Assembly (NCBI GenBank): GCA_030761205.1
Contig: JAULJL010000035.1
Coordinates: forward strand, 14,735,001 to 14,799,000
Reading direction: 5' to 3'
Length of the DNA: 64,000 nucleotides
Source of the DNA: Fremontodendron californicum
Taxonomy: Eukaryota; Streptophyta; Magnoliopsida; Malvales; Malvaceae
Both the position numbers and the translations under genes were made by a program. The notes under the pieces were generated by a model. The model searched no databases and was not told the origin of the DNA. It saw only the letters and a program-made list of their open reading frames with translations. This document shows, piece after piece, positions 44,375 to 56,149 of the stretch. The number at the start of each line of letters is the position of its first letter. Position 1 is the first letter of the stretch.

Positions 44375-46985
44375 TTTGATGTAAACTTAGGATGATCACG
44401 TCGTCCCTTTTTTTTTTTTTTGTTGTTGTTGAGGGATAAAAAAAGAGAAGGAAAAAGAAAAAAAAAATAGGAAGGAAAGAAATGAAAAAAATGAAAAAAA
44501 AAATTATGTATTCGTGTTATTTTTTTTATATTTAAAGTATTATAAATTGATATAAATTTTTACACGTTAATAATTTGTTTTATGTATATTTTTAAACGTT
44601 TGTGTATCCTTATCGTGTTTGTGTTGTTTTTCTTGTTGTGTTTTAATTATCTTTCTTATGTTGTGTTTGTGACGTGTTCGTGTTCGTGTTCATTTTCTTT
44701 TTCAAAGTAATATAAATTTTTACATGTTAATAATTCGTTTTATGTACATTTTTAAACGTTCGTATATTTATGTCGTGTTTATGTTATTTTTCATGTTATG
44801 TTTTAATTATTTTTTAATTTTGTGTTCGTGTCGTGTCTTAATCCAACTCATATTTTACATAGTTTGTCATTGTGATTCAATTTAGAAAAACTTGTGTATT
44901 CATGTCATGTCTCAATTTATGACATATTTTGCATAATTTATCATAGTGATTCAATTTAATGAAAAAATGTGCTCGTGACGTGTTCGTATTTTTTTTTATT
45001 TTTATGTTTTCAAAATATTATAAATTTATATAAATGTTTACACATTAATAATTAGTTTTACACAATAATTTATATAAACTATTATAAATTTATAAAAAAA
45101 ATTACACGTTAATAATTCGTTTTATGTATATTTTCACACGTTCGTGTATTCGTGTGGTGTTCATGTTATTTTTCGTATTGTGTTTTAATTATTTTTCCTA
45201 TGTTGTGTTGGTGTAATGTCTCAATTCATGACATATTTTACATAATTTGTCATAGTTATTCAATTTAGAGAAAAAATTGTGTGTTCGTGTTTAAGTAATT
45301 TTTTTGTGTTCTTAAAATATTAAAATTTATATAAATTTTTACACTTTAATAATTTATATAAAGTATTATAAATTTATATAAATTTTTACACGTCGTATGT
45401 TCGTGTCATGTTCATATTATTTTTCGTATTGTGTTTTAATTATTTTTTATGTTGTGTTCGTGTTGTGTCTCAATCATCTCATATTTTACATAGTTTATCA
45501 TAGTGATTTTTTTTTTTAATTGTGTGTTCATGTCGTATCTCAATTCATGACATATTTTGCAAAATTTGTTAGAGTGATTCAATTTTTAAAAAAAAATTGT
45601 GTTTTCATAACGTATTCGTGTTATTTTTTTTCTGTTTTCAAAATATTATAAATTCATAAGATAAATTTTAGATTTTTTGCACAAATTTGGTGTGGCCACT
45701 TTGCTCCTTTCATTGGTGGCCACATCGGTTTTTTTTTTTGGGTGGGGCCCTCTATTTTTTTTTGGTTGTTGAGTGTAGAGAAAGAAAACAAAAATGGTAG
45801 GAAGGAAAAAGAAAAGAAAATGAGAAATTCGTGTTATTTTTTTTTGTTAAAGTATTATAAATTTATATAAAATTTTACACGTTAATAATTAACTTTATGT
45901 ATACTTTTAAACGTTCGCATATCCGTATCGTGTTTGTGTTATTTTTCGTGTTGTGTTTTAATATTTTTTCCTATGTTGTGTTCGTGACCTGTTCATGTCC
46001 TTTTTTTTCTTCAAAATATTATAAATTTATATAAAATTTTACATGTTAATAATTCGTTTTATGTATATTTTTACACGTTCGTATATTCGTGTCGTGTTCA
46101 TGTTATTTTTCGTGTTATGTTTTAATTATTTTTTCAATTTTATGTTCGTGTCGTGTCTTAATTTATCTCATATTTTACATAATTTGTCATTGTGATTAAA
46201 CTTAGAGAAAAATTTGTGTGTTCGTGTCGTGTCTCAATTTATGACATATTTTGTATAATTTATTATAGTTATTCAATTTAATGAAAAAATTATGTTCGTA
46301 AAATGTTCATATATATATATTTTTTTTTTGTGCTTTCAAAGTATTATAAATTTATATAAATGTTTACACGTTAATAATTCGTTTTATGTATATTTTCACA
46401 CATTCATGTATTCATGTCGTGTTCATGTTATTTTTCGTACTGTGTTTTAATTATTTTTCCTATGGTGTATTCGTCTAATATCTCAATTCATGACATATGT
46501 TACATAATTTATCATAGTTATTCAATTTAGAGAAAAATTTGTGTTCGTGTAATATTTTTTTTTGTGTTTTTAAAGTATTAAAATTTATATAAATTTTTAC
46601 ACGTTAATAATTTATGTAAAGTATTATAAATTTATATAAATTTCTATACGTTCGTGTATTCGTATCGTGTTCATGTTATTTTTCGTATTGTGTTTTAATT
46701 ATTTTTCTATGTTGTGTTCGTGTCGTGTCTCAATCATCTCATATTTTACATTTTTTTGTCATTGTGATTTTGTTTTTTTTTTTTTTTTAATTGTGTATTC
46801 ATATCGTATCTCAATTAATGACATATTTTGCATAATTTGTCAGAGTGATTCAATTTTTAAAAAAAAATTATGTTTTTATAACGTGTTCGTGTTATTTTTT
46901 CTGTTTCCCAAAATATTATAAATTTATATAAAAAATTTCATGTTAATAACTAAATTTATACGTTATTAATTTATGTGTTCATAAC
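44375..46985. repeat. Two tandem 1.3-kb blocks built from ~165-300 bp subrepeats
   Basis: Block 1 (about 44375-45665) and block 2 (about 45668-46985) each open with a T-run, gttgttgag and an agaaggaaaa-type purine run. Each then has four subrepeats around a ttacacgttaataatt motif: 44558, 44722, 45035-45095, 45328 in block 1; 45868, 46042, 46363, 46596 in block 2. The offsets between the blocks are about 1.27-1.33 kb. Each subrepeat carries cgtgttcgtg and gtgttttaattatttttc words. No coding potential. Confidence 0.8.
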
Positions 46986-47035
46986 ATTATTATCATTACT
47001 ATTACAAAAATAAAAAAAGTGAATCGTTTCACTCG

Positions 47036-47064
47036 CAGCATAGCGCGGGTATTTTTTTTTAGTA
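47036..47064 (+). other. Weak Helitron-end-like motif
   Basis: cgcagcatagcgcgggtatt, then a T-run and TTAGT, resembles a decayed plant Helitron 3' end (hairpin then CTAG/T). The CTRR is mutated and no partner end was found. Confidence 0.2.
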
Positions 47065-47249
47065 TATATAAATTTTCAGCTTTTTATAATTTATTTTGAA
47101 TTTTAGTTTTTTATTTTCATATTTATATATTTTTTTTAAATGAGATTTTTAATTTTTTTTTAATTTTGATTTTTTTGAAAAACAATTTTTTATTTTGATT
47201 TTTATATATTTTTGAATTTTTTATTTTGAATTATATGTTTTTTTTTGTT

Positions 47250-47470
47250 TTTTTATGATGAAGGGACACTGATGATGTGGCATTTTTTACCACATGTCAT
47301 GCTTTGATTGGATATTTATTGCCACATCATCCATTAATTAATGATGTTAAGGCAAATGACCAATGTGAATGAAGGAATGAAAGTTCGAATATCAAAATGA
47401 TCGATTTTATTTTTCAAGTTTCAAACGAACAAAAGATATAAAATAAAAAGACTAATTGAGTATATAACCT
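47250..47470 (-). repeat. Right TIR of the Mutator-like element
   Basis: Inverted copy of 43336-43562, directly followed by the TSD TTTGTATTA. Confidence 0.88.
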
Positions 47471-47479
47471 TTTGTATTA

Positions 47480-48047
47480 TAATTCCATTTGACAATGTAC
47501 TATGGAGTTAACACCATTAAATGGATGGATGACATGATTGCAACTAATCATATTATAACATGTGACATAATATTTATCGCGTCATCGCAAAAAAATCATT
47601 TTGAGTTGCACACTTGACATTGACATGCATTCATTTATCGTTTTTCAAAAAAATAAATTTTTTTTTTCTTCTCTTTTGTCCTCCCTTCTTCCGATTTCTC
47701 TTTGTTGATCTGGAAACCAAGCCGACATTAGCTTGAAATAGGCCAAACGAACGATGGCTTCCAGCCTGATTTCAGGTCCTTTTTGGCCTACTAACGCCAA
47801 ATCCAACCTCGTCTGATCAAATCCGATCGGTGATTGTCGAATTTTTTTTGAAAAAAAAAAAATTCCAAAGAGAAAAATGGGAGGAGAAAGAATTTTTTTT
47901 TTTCAGATATTATTTTTTTAAAAAAATAAGAAATTAGATGATAATAATCCTTTATCAAAATGCATGACAAACATAACTGCTCACCCTTAATATTTCATTT
48001 AAGGAAGATGTTAGACTTCATTTATTTTGTAAAAGTAAGCAAAAATA

Positions 48048-48078
<31 letters not shown>

Positions 48079-48424
48079 ACCCGACCGTCGATAGGTTTAA
48101 TCACGGTATTTATAATATGATCGAAATAAGCCTAACTCACTAGTATTTGAAGAATTTTTCAGTTGCTTTTACAGAATTTCCTTCTTATATCATCAAACCT
48201 TTGTTGTTCATTCTTTACGGGAAAAAGATCTTTTAAGTCAGGTGATTTTGGAGTGTAAAAAATTTGTTGCTAGTAATTGGAATTGTCAGATTACATGTGT
48301 CGTGTCTATAGAGAGGCAAATAGATGTGTGGATCTATTTGTTTTTTTTTTTGGGGGGGGGGGCCTTAAACAGTGTAATTGGGGCCTCACATATTTAGATC
48401 CTTCTCTTCACCGATTAAACATAT
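47480..48424. other. Non-coding stretch with (TA)n and a G-run
   Basis: (TA)n at about 48050-48077 and a run of G at 48350-48361. The flank at 47500-47580 weakly resembles the MULE TIR (taacaccattaaatgg, gacatgtgac-like), perhaps an older copy. No gene. Confidence 0.4.
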
Positions 48425-48427
48425 TTA

Positions 48428-49572
48428 GGGTTCATTTGGACGAAAAAAAATTAATTTCGATGAGATTAAAAATAATAATAAGATTAGTTATTGTAGTAGT
48501 GAGATTAAAATCAGTGGTGGGGTATGTGTTTGGATTCAAAACGCACCAGTGACGATGAGGTAAATTATAATGAGAAAAAAAAATGACCATTAAAGATATT
48601 AGATTAATATATATATATATAATAAATAATTAAAAAAATTATTAAAATTATATTTATATTAAATAATAAAATATATATTAAAATAATATTTATATTAAAA
48701 AATTATTAAAAATATATTTATGTTAAAAAATAATTTTAAAATTTTAAAAATAAATAATTTAAAAACTAAAAATTTAAATTTAAATATTTTAAAATTTTAA
48801 AAATAAATAATTTAAAAACTAAAAATATAAATATAAAATATTTTAAAAATAAAATTGAATAAAATTTTAAAAGAAAAAAAACATAATGGAAGGGGGTAAA
48901 ATGGGATTTTCCCCCTCCACTGGGGGTCCAGTTATACACTAGACCCCTGTCCCTCTAGTTAAACTGGAAGGGCTGGTAAGGTGAGCACCCCTACTGGGGT
49001 GCATCCAAATGCACCCCTCAGTGGGGTGCGTTCAATTGGAAGGGATTCCCCCCCTCCCAAATTGTTTTGGATTCAACCACATCGAAGGTGGTGTTGAATC
49101 TAAATGAACCCTTAGTATATGCTCGAAGGGTGCATTGGAATGTATCTTAGTGGGTTTCATCGAATTGGAGCTTCGAGAATTCAATAGATCACTGGACTCC
49201 AATAGAGAAAGGAAATTTTCTTTTTATCTCTCTCCACTATTTTTAATTAAAAAAAAATACAAATATAATTTTATTAATTTTTAATTATTATTATTTAACA
49301 TTATATTTTAAATATATATTTTATTATTTAATATAAATATAATTTTAATAATTTTTAGCTTTTTATTATATATGTACATATTTTAATCTAATGTTCTTAA
49401 TGATTATTTTTTTTTCTCACTATAATTCATCTCACCTTCACCACTGCGTTTGAATCCAAACACATATCTCACTACTGATTTTAATCTCATCGCTACAATA
49501 ATTAATCTCACCATCACTATTATTTTTAATTTTACCGAAATCAATTTTATCGTTCATTCAAATAAAATCCAA
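48428..49572. mobile_element. Tourist-like MITE(s) with long inverted arms
   Basis: 48428-49111 has ends GGGTTCATTTGGA and the inverse of GGGTTCATTTAGA and is flanked by TTA on both sides, the PIF/Harbinger duplication. The left arm (48428-48720) also pairs with 49310-49572, for example gagattaaaatcagt and gtgtttggattcaaa, so a second, inverted relative abuts or the element was rearranged. No transposase. Confidence 0.6.
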
Positions 49573-49786
49573 GTGTTCTTCTAGATTGATGAGATAGACA
49601 TTTGAGATTTTCATTGTTTGAGGAGCTTTGGGATTTTAGTTGGGTAAACTTGAAAAACATGCTCTACAAAAAACAATACTTATTTATTAGTCTAATGAGC
49701 AAGAATAATTTTTAAAAAGGAAATGAAGAAATTAAAAATGATTAAGTGGGACACTGTAAATACCAATATACCCTTAAACTTAACAG
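49573..49786. other. Spacer upstream of the aquaporin fragment
   Basis: Non-coding. It ends in aacttaacag, which could be an old intron acceptor, as the PIP similarity begins just after it. Confidence 0.45.
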
Positions 49787-50041
49787 GGCTATAATCTTGG
49801 TTCCTATTTTGGCTCCCCTTCCCATCGAGTTCGCAGTGTTCTTGGTTCATTTGGCCACCATTCCCATCACTAGAACTGGTATTAACCCAGCCAGGAGTTT
49901 TGGAGCTGCCATCATATATAGCAAAGACCATGCAAGGATGACCATTGGATCTTCTGGGTTGGACCCTTCATTGGAGCTACACTTGCTGTAATTTACCACC
50001 AGATAATCATCAGGGCTATTCCTTTCAAGACCAGAACTTGA
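49787..50041 (+). pseudogene. PIP1-type plasma membrane aquaporin, last-exon fragment
   Basis: The first frame reads VPILAPLPIEFAVFLVHLAT then IPITRTGINPARSFGAAIIY and SKDHA. It contains the second NPA motif of plant PIP aquaporins (here INPARS). After a one-base loss near 49935 the frame changes and reads DDHWIFWVGPFIGATLAVIY, HQIIIRAIPFKTRT and a TGA at 50039-50041. Ending in RAIPFK-x-R is typical of PIP1 rather than PIP2. Two glycines normally found (IGFAV, TGTG) are E and R here. Nothing upstream encodes the first four membrane helices. The acceptor-like AG at its start suggests a DNA-level copy rather than a processed one. PIP1 proteins move water and small solutes; this remnant cannot. 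Confidence 0.88.
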
Positions 50042-50270
50042 AAAGATTAATCATGATCTTGGGTCTTGCATAGTTTCTTCTACACGTGTATTCTTTTTCT
50101 GCCCCATTTCATTGTTGGCACTCAAACTTTTTTTGTCCCTTTATATTTGCAATTTTTTTTGTTATGGTGTTAATTAAGCGAATCATTTTTTTTTCTTTTT
50201 CTTGTTGTCTGAGTCGACTCAGTGAATGGAGTCGGACGAATCTGTTGCAACTGTTATTTCATTTTATTTT
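50042..50270. other. Possible 3' UTR of the aquaporin fragment
   Basis: Moderately AT-rich text after the PIP1 stop with no other identity. Confidence 0.35.
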
Positions 50271-50527
50271 TGTTATTTGAATTTCTGTTTAGTTGTAAGG
50301 ATGGGCCAATAGTGTTGGTCCATTAGCGGCTTAATGGAGTCCAATTGTAAGCTGAGGATGCTGAGTCAGCAATTCAGTTAGGATATTAGCTCTGCAGCGG
50401 CCATTAGGAAAGCATTCTGAAAATATACCAAAATCTAAGAAGATTCTCTCTCTGTTCTTTATCTTTTCTTTCTCTATCTGTTTCATTTATGCAGGATTTC
50501 AGCATTCTCAATTTGATCATATCAAAT

Positions 50528-50541
50528 TGGTATCAGAGCCA
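50528..50541 (+). promoter_or_regulatory. Primer-binding site, initiator tRNA-Met
   Basis: TGGTATCAGAGCCA three bases after the LTR end. Confidence 0.88.
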
Positions 50542-50552
50542 CATTCTTGGCC

Positions 50553-51192
50553 ATGGAGGATGGAGTTTCAACACGCTTATAGTGCGACGTTAATCAGTTG
50601 CAGAAGGATGTGGAGAAGATTGACGTGAAGTTGGGCATTTCGATTAAGCAGTTACAAGAGGAATTGCGCAACGAGATGAAGGTTGGAATGAAAAACATGG
50701 GAAACGATTTACGGAGGTTGTTTGAACAAATGATGAAGAAGATGAACTACCCTACAAGCAATGTTGAATCCAACGATTCAGGGGAAACCCAATCTATGAT
50801 ATTCGAGGGAAATCGACCGCTAAGTTCATTGAAGGAAATTCTAGTCGTGAACTAGTAGTGCAAGCCTCGTTGTGGGAAAATCCTAAGAAGGTTATCAGAT
50901 ACTCGAAGATCGACTGTCAAAAATTTGAGGGCTATGCTTTTCTGGGTTTGCATATGAAGATAGAACAATTCTTTGAGGCTGATAAGACTAAGGAGGAAGA
51001 CAAAGTTAGGCTGGTGATGATGCATTTGGATGGAAAAGCTTTGCAATGGCATCAACGATTCATGAAGGGGCAGAGTAAGCTGGAAGAGGTAAGTTGGGAG
51101 CATTATTTAACTGAATTGAGTGCTCGATTTAGTGATAATGAGTATTCTAATCCCATGTCTAAGATTGTTAGTTTGAAACAAAATAACTCCGT
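50553..51192 (+). pseudogene. gag: Ty3/gypsy gag, N-terminal part
   Basis: ATG at 50553 (MEDGVSTRL) meets a stop after nine codons. The same region continues as a coiled-coil-like stretch (QLQKDVEKIDVKLGIS, then LRRLFEQMM). After one frame change near 50845 it reads KIDCQKFEGYAFLGLHMKIE, QFFEADKTKEEDKVRL, HLDGKALQWHQRF and WEHYLTELSARFSDNEYSNP, the Retrotrans_gag core of chromovirus-like elements (aligned to LPxFDGxxPxxWxxxxEQFF). It stops at 51192 because of the Tat/Ogre insertion. Inactive. Confidence 0.8.
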
Positions 51193-51861
51193 TGTAGACA
51201 CCTAATTTTGTCCGGACCACTGAACAGGTATGTTTTCTTCCTATATTGATGTTTCCGAGTGTAAAAAGACTGTTTTCATCCTGCAGGTGGTACTCCAAGA
51301 CTTAGTTTAAGAGGGCGAGCACAAAAAGTCAACCCCGAAAAAAGTCAACCCCAAAAAAGTCAACCCCAGAAAGTCAACTATTGAAAAAGTCAACCCACTT
51401 TCAAAATCAAGCTTTTAAGTTCAATTGAAAAATGGTGAAAGAATTTTGATAATCCGAGGTCTACATTGAAAGATATGGAATTCGGAAATTGGGATTTGGA
51501 GATTCAGTAGAAAGGAAACCCTAATCCGAGAAATTTGGGGAAAAGTGCTTAAACGATAAAATTGATCAAAATTGAAGGTTCCAAATGAAAGATAAGCACT
51601 GACTACGGGTAATGGAGAAGTCACTTGCAAGAAAAATCGAAAGAAAAGTCAATCCGGGAGAAAACCGAGAATTAGGGTTTTTAGTGGATTTCGGTGAAAT
51701 CGGGAAGACTCACAGAAATGGCACGACTTGGTAAGACCAAAGCCCCCAATGGATGAAGAATGATTAAAAAGGATGGCCCAAGGCTCAGATTGAAGAAAAT
51801 CTAAAAATCGGACTTGTTTTGAGCAAAACCGGGTTTCGGAGGTAAAAGGGCAAAATTGGAA

Positions 51862-52815
51862 AAATTTGGGAAAAATAGAAAATGGACTCCGAAAATTCTG
51901 AAAAATTTGTAAATCTCATTCTTAAATCATTTGAAAGAGATTGGTAAAATAAAATCTTGATTCGGAGTTCGTTTGCAAAATGGGCAAATCCCGAGCTTCT
52001 TATGCAGTAATTCAAAAAGGAAAATCCCGAAAAAATAGCAAATGAGCTCCAAATCTTTTGAAATTTTGCAGATCTCATTTTTAAATTATTTGGAAGAGAT
52101 TGGCGAAAGAAAATCTTGATTCCGAGTTCGTTTGCAAAATGGCCAAATCTCGGGCCTCCTATGCAGTAATTCAAAAATGAAAATCCCGAAAAAATAGCAA
52201 ACGAGCCCCAAATCTTTTGAAATTTTGAAGATATAATTTTTAAATTATTTGGAAGAGATTGGCGAAAGAAAATCTTGATTCCGAGTTCGTTTGCAAAATG
52301 GCCAAATCTCGGGCCTTCTATGCAATAATTCAAAAAGATAAATCCCGGAAAAATAGCAAATGGACTCCAAAAATTCTGAAATTTGGAAAATATCATTTTT
52401 AAATTATTTGGAAGAGATTGGCGAAATAAAATCTTGATTTGGATTTCGTTTGCAAAATGGCCAAATCACGGGCCTCCTATGTAGTAATTCAAGCCGATAA
52501 ATCCCGAAAAAATACCAAATGAGCTCCAAAAAATTATGAAAACTTCCAGATCACACTTTTTAATTATTTTGAAGAGATTTGTGAAGAAAAATCTTGATTT
52601 GGAGCTCGTTTAAAAAATGGTAAAAAGTAGGGGCATAAAAGGGCATTTTGGGAAGAAAAAATCCAAATAAATAGCAAACGGACTCGGATAATTTTGAAAA
52701 CTTCCAGAACTCAATATTTTATTATTTTGGAAGTATTAAAAAAAAGAAAAATTGAATTTGGAGTCCGTTTGATATTTATTTGCATCCGGGGGGCAAAATG
52801 GTCATTTCACCCAAG
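51862..52815 (+). repeat. 159-bp tandem repeat, six copies
   Basis: Copies start near 51862, 52021, 52180, 52339, 52498 and 52657. Each has atcccgaaaaaatagcaaa, tggaagagattggcgaaa, tttgcaaaatggccaaat and tgcagtaattcaaaa-like parts. The middle four are most alike. The period is a multiple of three, so the minus strand shows a 203-codon repetitive open frame (52396-51785) that is very probably not a gene. Confidence 0.9.
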
Positions 52816-53570
52816 CAACCGAAAAGGGCTTCTTTGGGCCTTTCAAAAAATCAGAGTTGGGCTGGAAAAGAGAAGTTCTGGCCTGCCCAAGCCCAAAGGA
52901 AGGAGGAAGCTTCTGATTTTTCAATCAAGTGGCTAAAAATCAAGAGTTAGTTAGAGATTCTCTTTGATCAAGCCATGGTGATTAAGCCACATAGGCTAAG
53001 AAAGATGTCAACATTATTCTTGGACAGCTGTAATTTGAGAGGGCTGAGATGCTAATCTAAAGGTGGTAATTTCATGATTTTTCATCTTGAATTGTTGGCC
53101 ATTTGATGAAAAATTGGTTACAAAAAAATGACAACATCATTATCCCATTTATAGAGGAATTCGGCCAGCCCTTTAAGGGAAGTGAGATTTTCATTTTTTC
53201 TTTTCCATTTTGCTGAGTTCTTAGAGTTTTTTACTTAGTTTTTGCTATTTTAATCTCTACTTGGTGAGTTTTCATTTTAAAATAATATTTTTGTTCTTCC
53301 TTCATCTCCTTTCTTAAGTATATTTTTTTTTTTACATTTTATTTTTACAATAAACTCACCATGGCCAAATGGCCTACATTATTTATTTTGAGTTGCTGTT
53401 TTGGGTTCATTTTACCATATTGTTTATGCTTTTTTTTTTTGATGTTTTAAATGTTATGTTACTTCATGTTCTTGAGTTATATTTTAATTTGGTTGCTTTG
53501 TTTGTTGCCATTTATGTCTTAGATATCATGTTTTTGCATTTTTAATTTTCTGTTTTCATGTTGTTTAAAT

Positions 53571-53910
53571 TTGAGCATGTTTTAGATTTAGCATATTAAG
53601 TGTTTGTGAAAATGCTTGTGTGATTCTTTGCATGATTTTTGTTTTATATCTTAGTTGAGCATGTTTTAGATTTAGTATATTAAGTGTTTGTGAAAATGCT
53701 TGTGTGATTTTTGCATGATTTAAGTGTTATGACTTTAGTTTTTCATGCTAGTATGCCAAGTGTTTGTGAAAATGCCATGCTTGTTGGAGCTTGAGGCCAT
53801 TTGGCTACTCCATGTGTTTTGCATTGTGTGTTGCATTTTTTGTCATGCTAGTTGTTAGGCTTTTGCATTTGCATGATATTTGGTTGGATTTTTTAATTAA
53901 GCATGCCTTG
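53571..53910 (+). repeat. ~84-bp repeat, two good and two partial copies
   Basis: ttgagcatgttttagattta at 53571 and 53655, each followed by aagtgtttgtgaaaatgc; partial copies of the second half are near 53758 and 53908. Confidence 0.75.
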
Positions 53911-55139
53911 TGTTTGTGAAAATGCCATGCATATTTTAGGTCTAGGTTACATTAAATGCCATGCAAGTTCATTTAGGTCTAGGTTACTTTATGAATGCCA
54001 TATATTTTTTCATGACATTTAGGTTTAAATCCATGCATTTCATGCATTATGTTTGCTGCATTGTTTCATGCATTTCATGTTCATGCCACTTGAATAATAA
54101 CTTGAGCCAATTAATGGTTCAAAGTCATACTCTCTTGAGCACACTTGTGGAAAATTAAGTTTGTCAAGTTGATTATTCTACCTTTGTGATTTTTTTTACT
54201 TAGCCAATTTTTATCTAACTTTCAAAAAGTCCTAGCTACTGTTTGCAAATCATTTTATGAGTTTCAAATATTTTTACTTTGGTTTTTAAATGATTTTATC
54301 AAAGGCAAAAATGTGTTGGCAAAGCAGATTTTTCTCCTCCAAAAACTCGTACATCTCTGATTTTTCTGGGAATTCATCTTTGATCAAAAAATTAAGCCGA
54401 TTTTTTCTCGTGTATTTTTACATGTCCTGAGTCTCCAGTATTTTTTTCAGAATTTTTAAAAATAGGGTAAAAAATCGTGGATTAAAACTGGACAGTGGAG
54501 TCAGAATTGAATTTAAAGAAAAACCATTTTTCTGTTTTGGTTAATTTACTTAGAGTGGGCTGATTAGGAGGGTTAGCTACTGATTAGGGTAATTTCTAAA
54601 CCTTTTTAAACTCTAAAAATGGTTTTTCAAGTCCCGGGTTAAGGGTAGTCAAGTCCGGATTTTTTTAAACTTAGGAAATTAGAGCCATTTAAAAATCTTT
54701 AGCCCAGTTTTTATTGTTAATTCAAGCTTTTCAAAATTGTTTTCAAACAATCAAAAAGTATTTTGGTTTTAGAATATTTAATTTGACATATTTTCCTAAG
54801 GTAGCCGGATATCTTTTTAGATATACGGATTTCCTTAATTAAAGGAAAAAATACATTTCATGCATTGCAATTTTATATTCATGCATTTTATATAATATGT
54901 GATTCTTGTTATAATAATTTCTATGATATTGTTATTATTTTGATTTATATTTTTGATGTTATATGGTTTATTATATGATTTGGAATATTTCATGATATCC
55001 TATGCTTTTATTTAGTTATTTTTTTGGTCATATTATTTAGCATATACTATGTTCATGCATTATTATTTCCATTTTTATTTTCATGCATATTATATGGTAG
55101 CATTATTTCATATTCCATCTCATTTAATTTATATGCCAT

Positions 55140-55400
55140 ATCATTCATGTTTGCCATGTCATTTAGGTTATTTCATTTCATATAGAATATGTTATGTTAC
55201 TTAGGTTATTTTATTTCATTTAGAATATATCATGTGACTTAGGATATTGCATCTCATATAGAATATACTATGTACCCTAGGTCATTTCATTTATTTATAA
55301 TATATCATATAACTTAGGATATTTCATTTCATTTAGAATATGTTAAGGCATTCAAATCATGTCATGTCATTTAGGTTGCATTATATTATTTAGATTTTGC
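55140..55400 (+). repeat. ~42-bp degenerate array
   Basis: ttaggttatttcatttcata, followed by tagaatat, recurs about five or six times with variation (for example near 55166, 55202, 55240, 55278, 55314). Confidence 0.7.
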
Positions 55401-56149
55401 TATGTCATTTTATTTATGTCATGCATATACATATTCATTTCTTTTAAATGTTTTCAAAAAAAGATAATGGTTTTCAATAAAAAAAATATAAAGATATTCC
55501 CGAGTTAAAATAATTCATGAGTTCTCTACCGGGTTTGCTGGAGGGAATATCATCAATTATCATTAATAAAGGAATATCTTTCTTTCAAAAAAGAGAATGA
55601 TTCGGAAAGTTTTCCAAAACTAATAAAAATTTCTATATTTTGCCACGTTTGTTGGGGAATATAGGAAAATTTTGAATTTATAAATTCCGAATCATTTTCA
55701 ATTAAAAATGGAATTATTTTTCTTTAAATTGGGAATTAACTTGAAATACTAAATTTAAAACCAATTTTTTACCGAGACTTGAGATAACACACGATTAATA
55801 AGGTACCGATTTATACGGGCATTGTGGGGGTGCTAATCCTTCCCCACACGTAACCGACTCCCGAACCCGCTTCTTTGATTTCTCTGGTTTAAAACGCAGA
55901 CTTGAAATTGGTTTTTAAAATGTTTTAATTAATTTTTAAAATATTTTATAAAACCGGTTTTAATAGGTGGCCGATCACACCTAGCTAAAAAAGATTGGTG
56001 ACGACTCCATGTCTTTTTTAAGGTCATTTTCAAAAACTTCATTTTTTAGAGGAATTAAGTCGACTTTTCCTCGGTTTTTTTTTAATGTCACGCTTAACAA
56101 ATAATAAAGTCTTGCGATGAGACTCGTTATTTTTTAGGTTGCGACAGCT

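Larger units (their letters stand above)
43336..47470. mobile_element. Mutator-like element with ~220-bp TIRs, non-autonomous
   Basis: Left end GGGTTAAATACTCAATTG and right end (inverted) AGGTTATATACTCAATTAG begin TIRs of about 220 bp (43336-43562 and 47250-47470). The 9-bp duplication TTTGTATTA at 43327-43335 and 47471-47479 is perfect, which is diagnostic of Mutator-type transposition. No MULE transposase (MURA) is visible. The interior holds a GC-richer segment (43740-44265) and a tandemly duplicated AT-rich block (44375-46985). Confidence 0.88.
50271..51192 (+). mobile_element. Ty3/gypsy (chromovirus-like) fragment: LTR end, PBS, partial gag
   Basis: The LTR ends atcatatca at 50524; its start is uncertain, somewhere around 50270-50300. 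The PBS and gag follow. The element is cut at 51192 by the Tat/Ogre LTR; its remainder should lie beyond the right side of that element, outside the window. Confidence 0.7.
51193..56146 (+). repeat. 5' LTR of the Tat/Ogre element, 4.95 kb
   Basis: TGTAGACACCTAATTTTGTC to GGTTGCGACA. Contains a 159-bp tandem array (51862-52815), an ~84-bp two-copy repeat (53571-53738) and a ~42-bp array (55140-55400). The final 370 bp hold the conserved module (gataacacacgattaat, gtgctaatcc, acgtaaccg, gatcacacctagct, ggtgacgactcc) also seen in the two older relics. Confidence 0.88.

Noticed and set aside
49787..50041. Functional aquaporin gene
   Set aside because: Only the last exon is present, with a frameshift and substituted conserved glycines; no upstream exons are visible.
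51785..52396. 203-codon minus-strand open frame with a repeating FANELGIKIFFRQSLPNN motif
   Set aside because: It is the read-through of the 159-bp tandem repeat, whose length is divisible by three. Antisense to the element and without a known domain.
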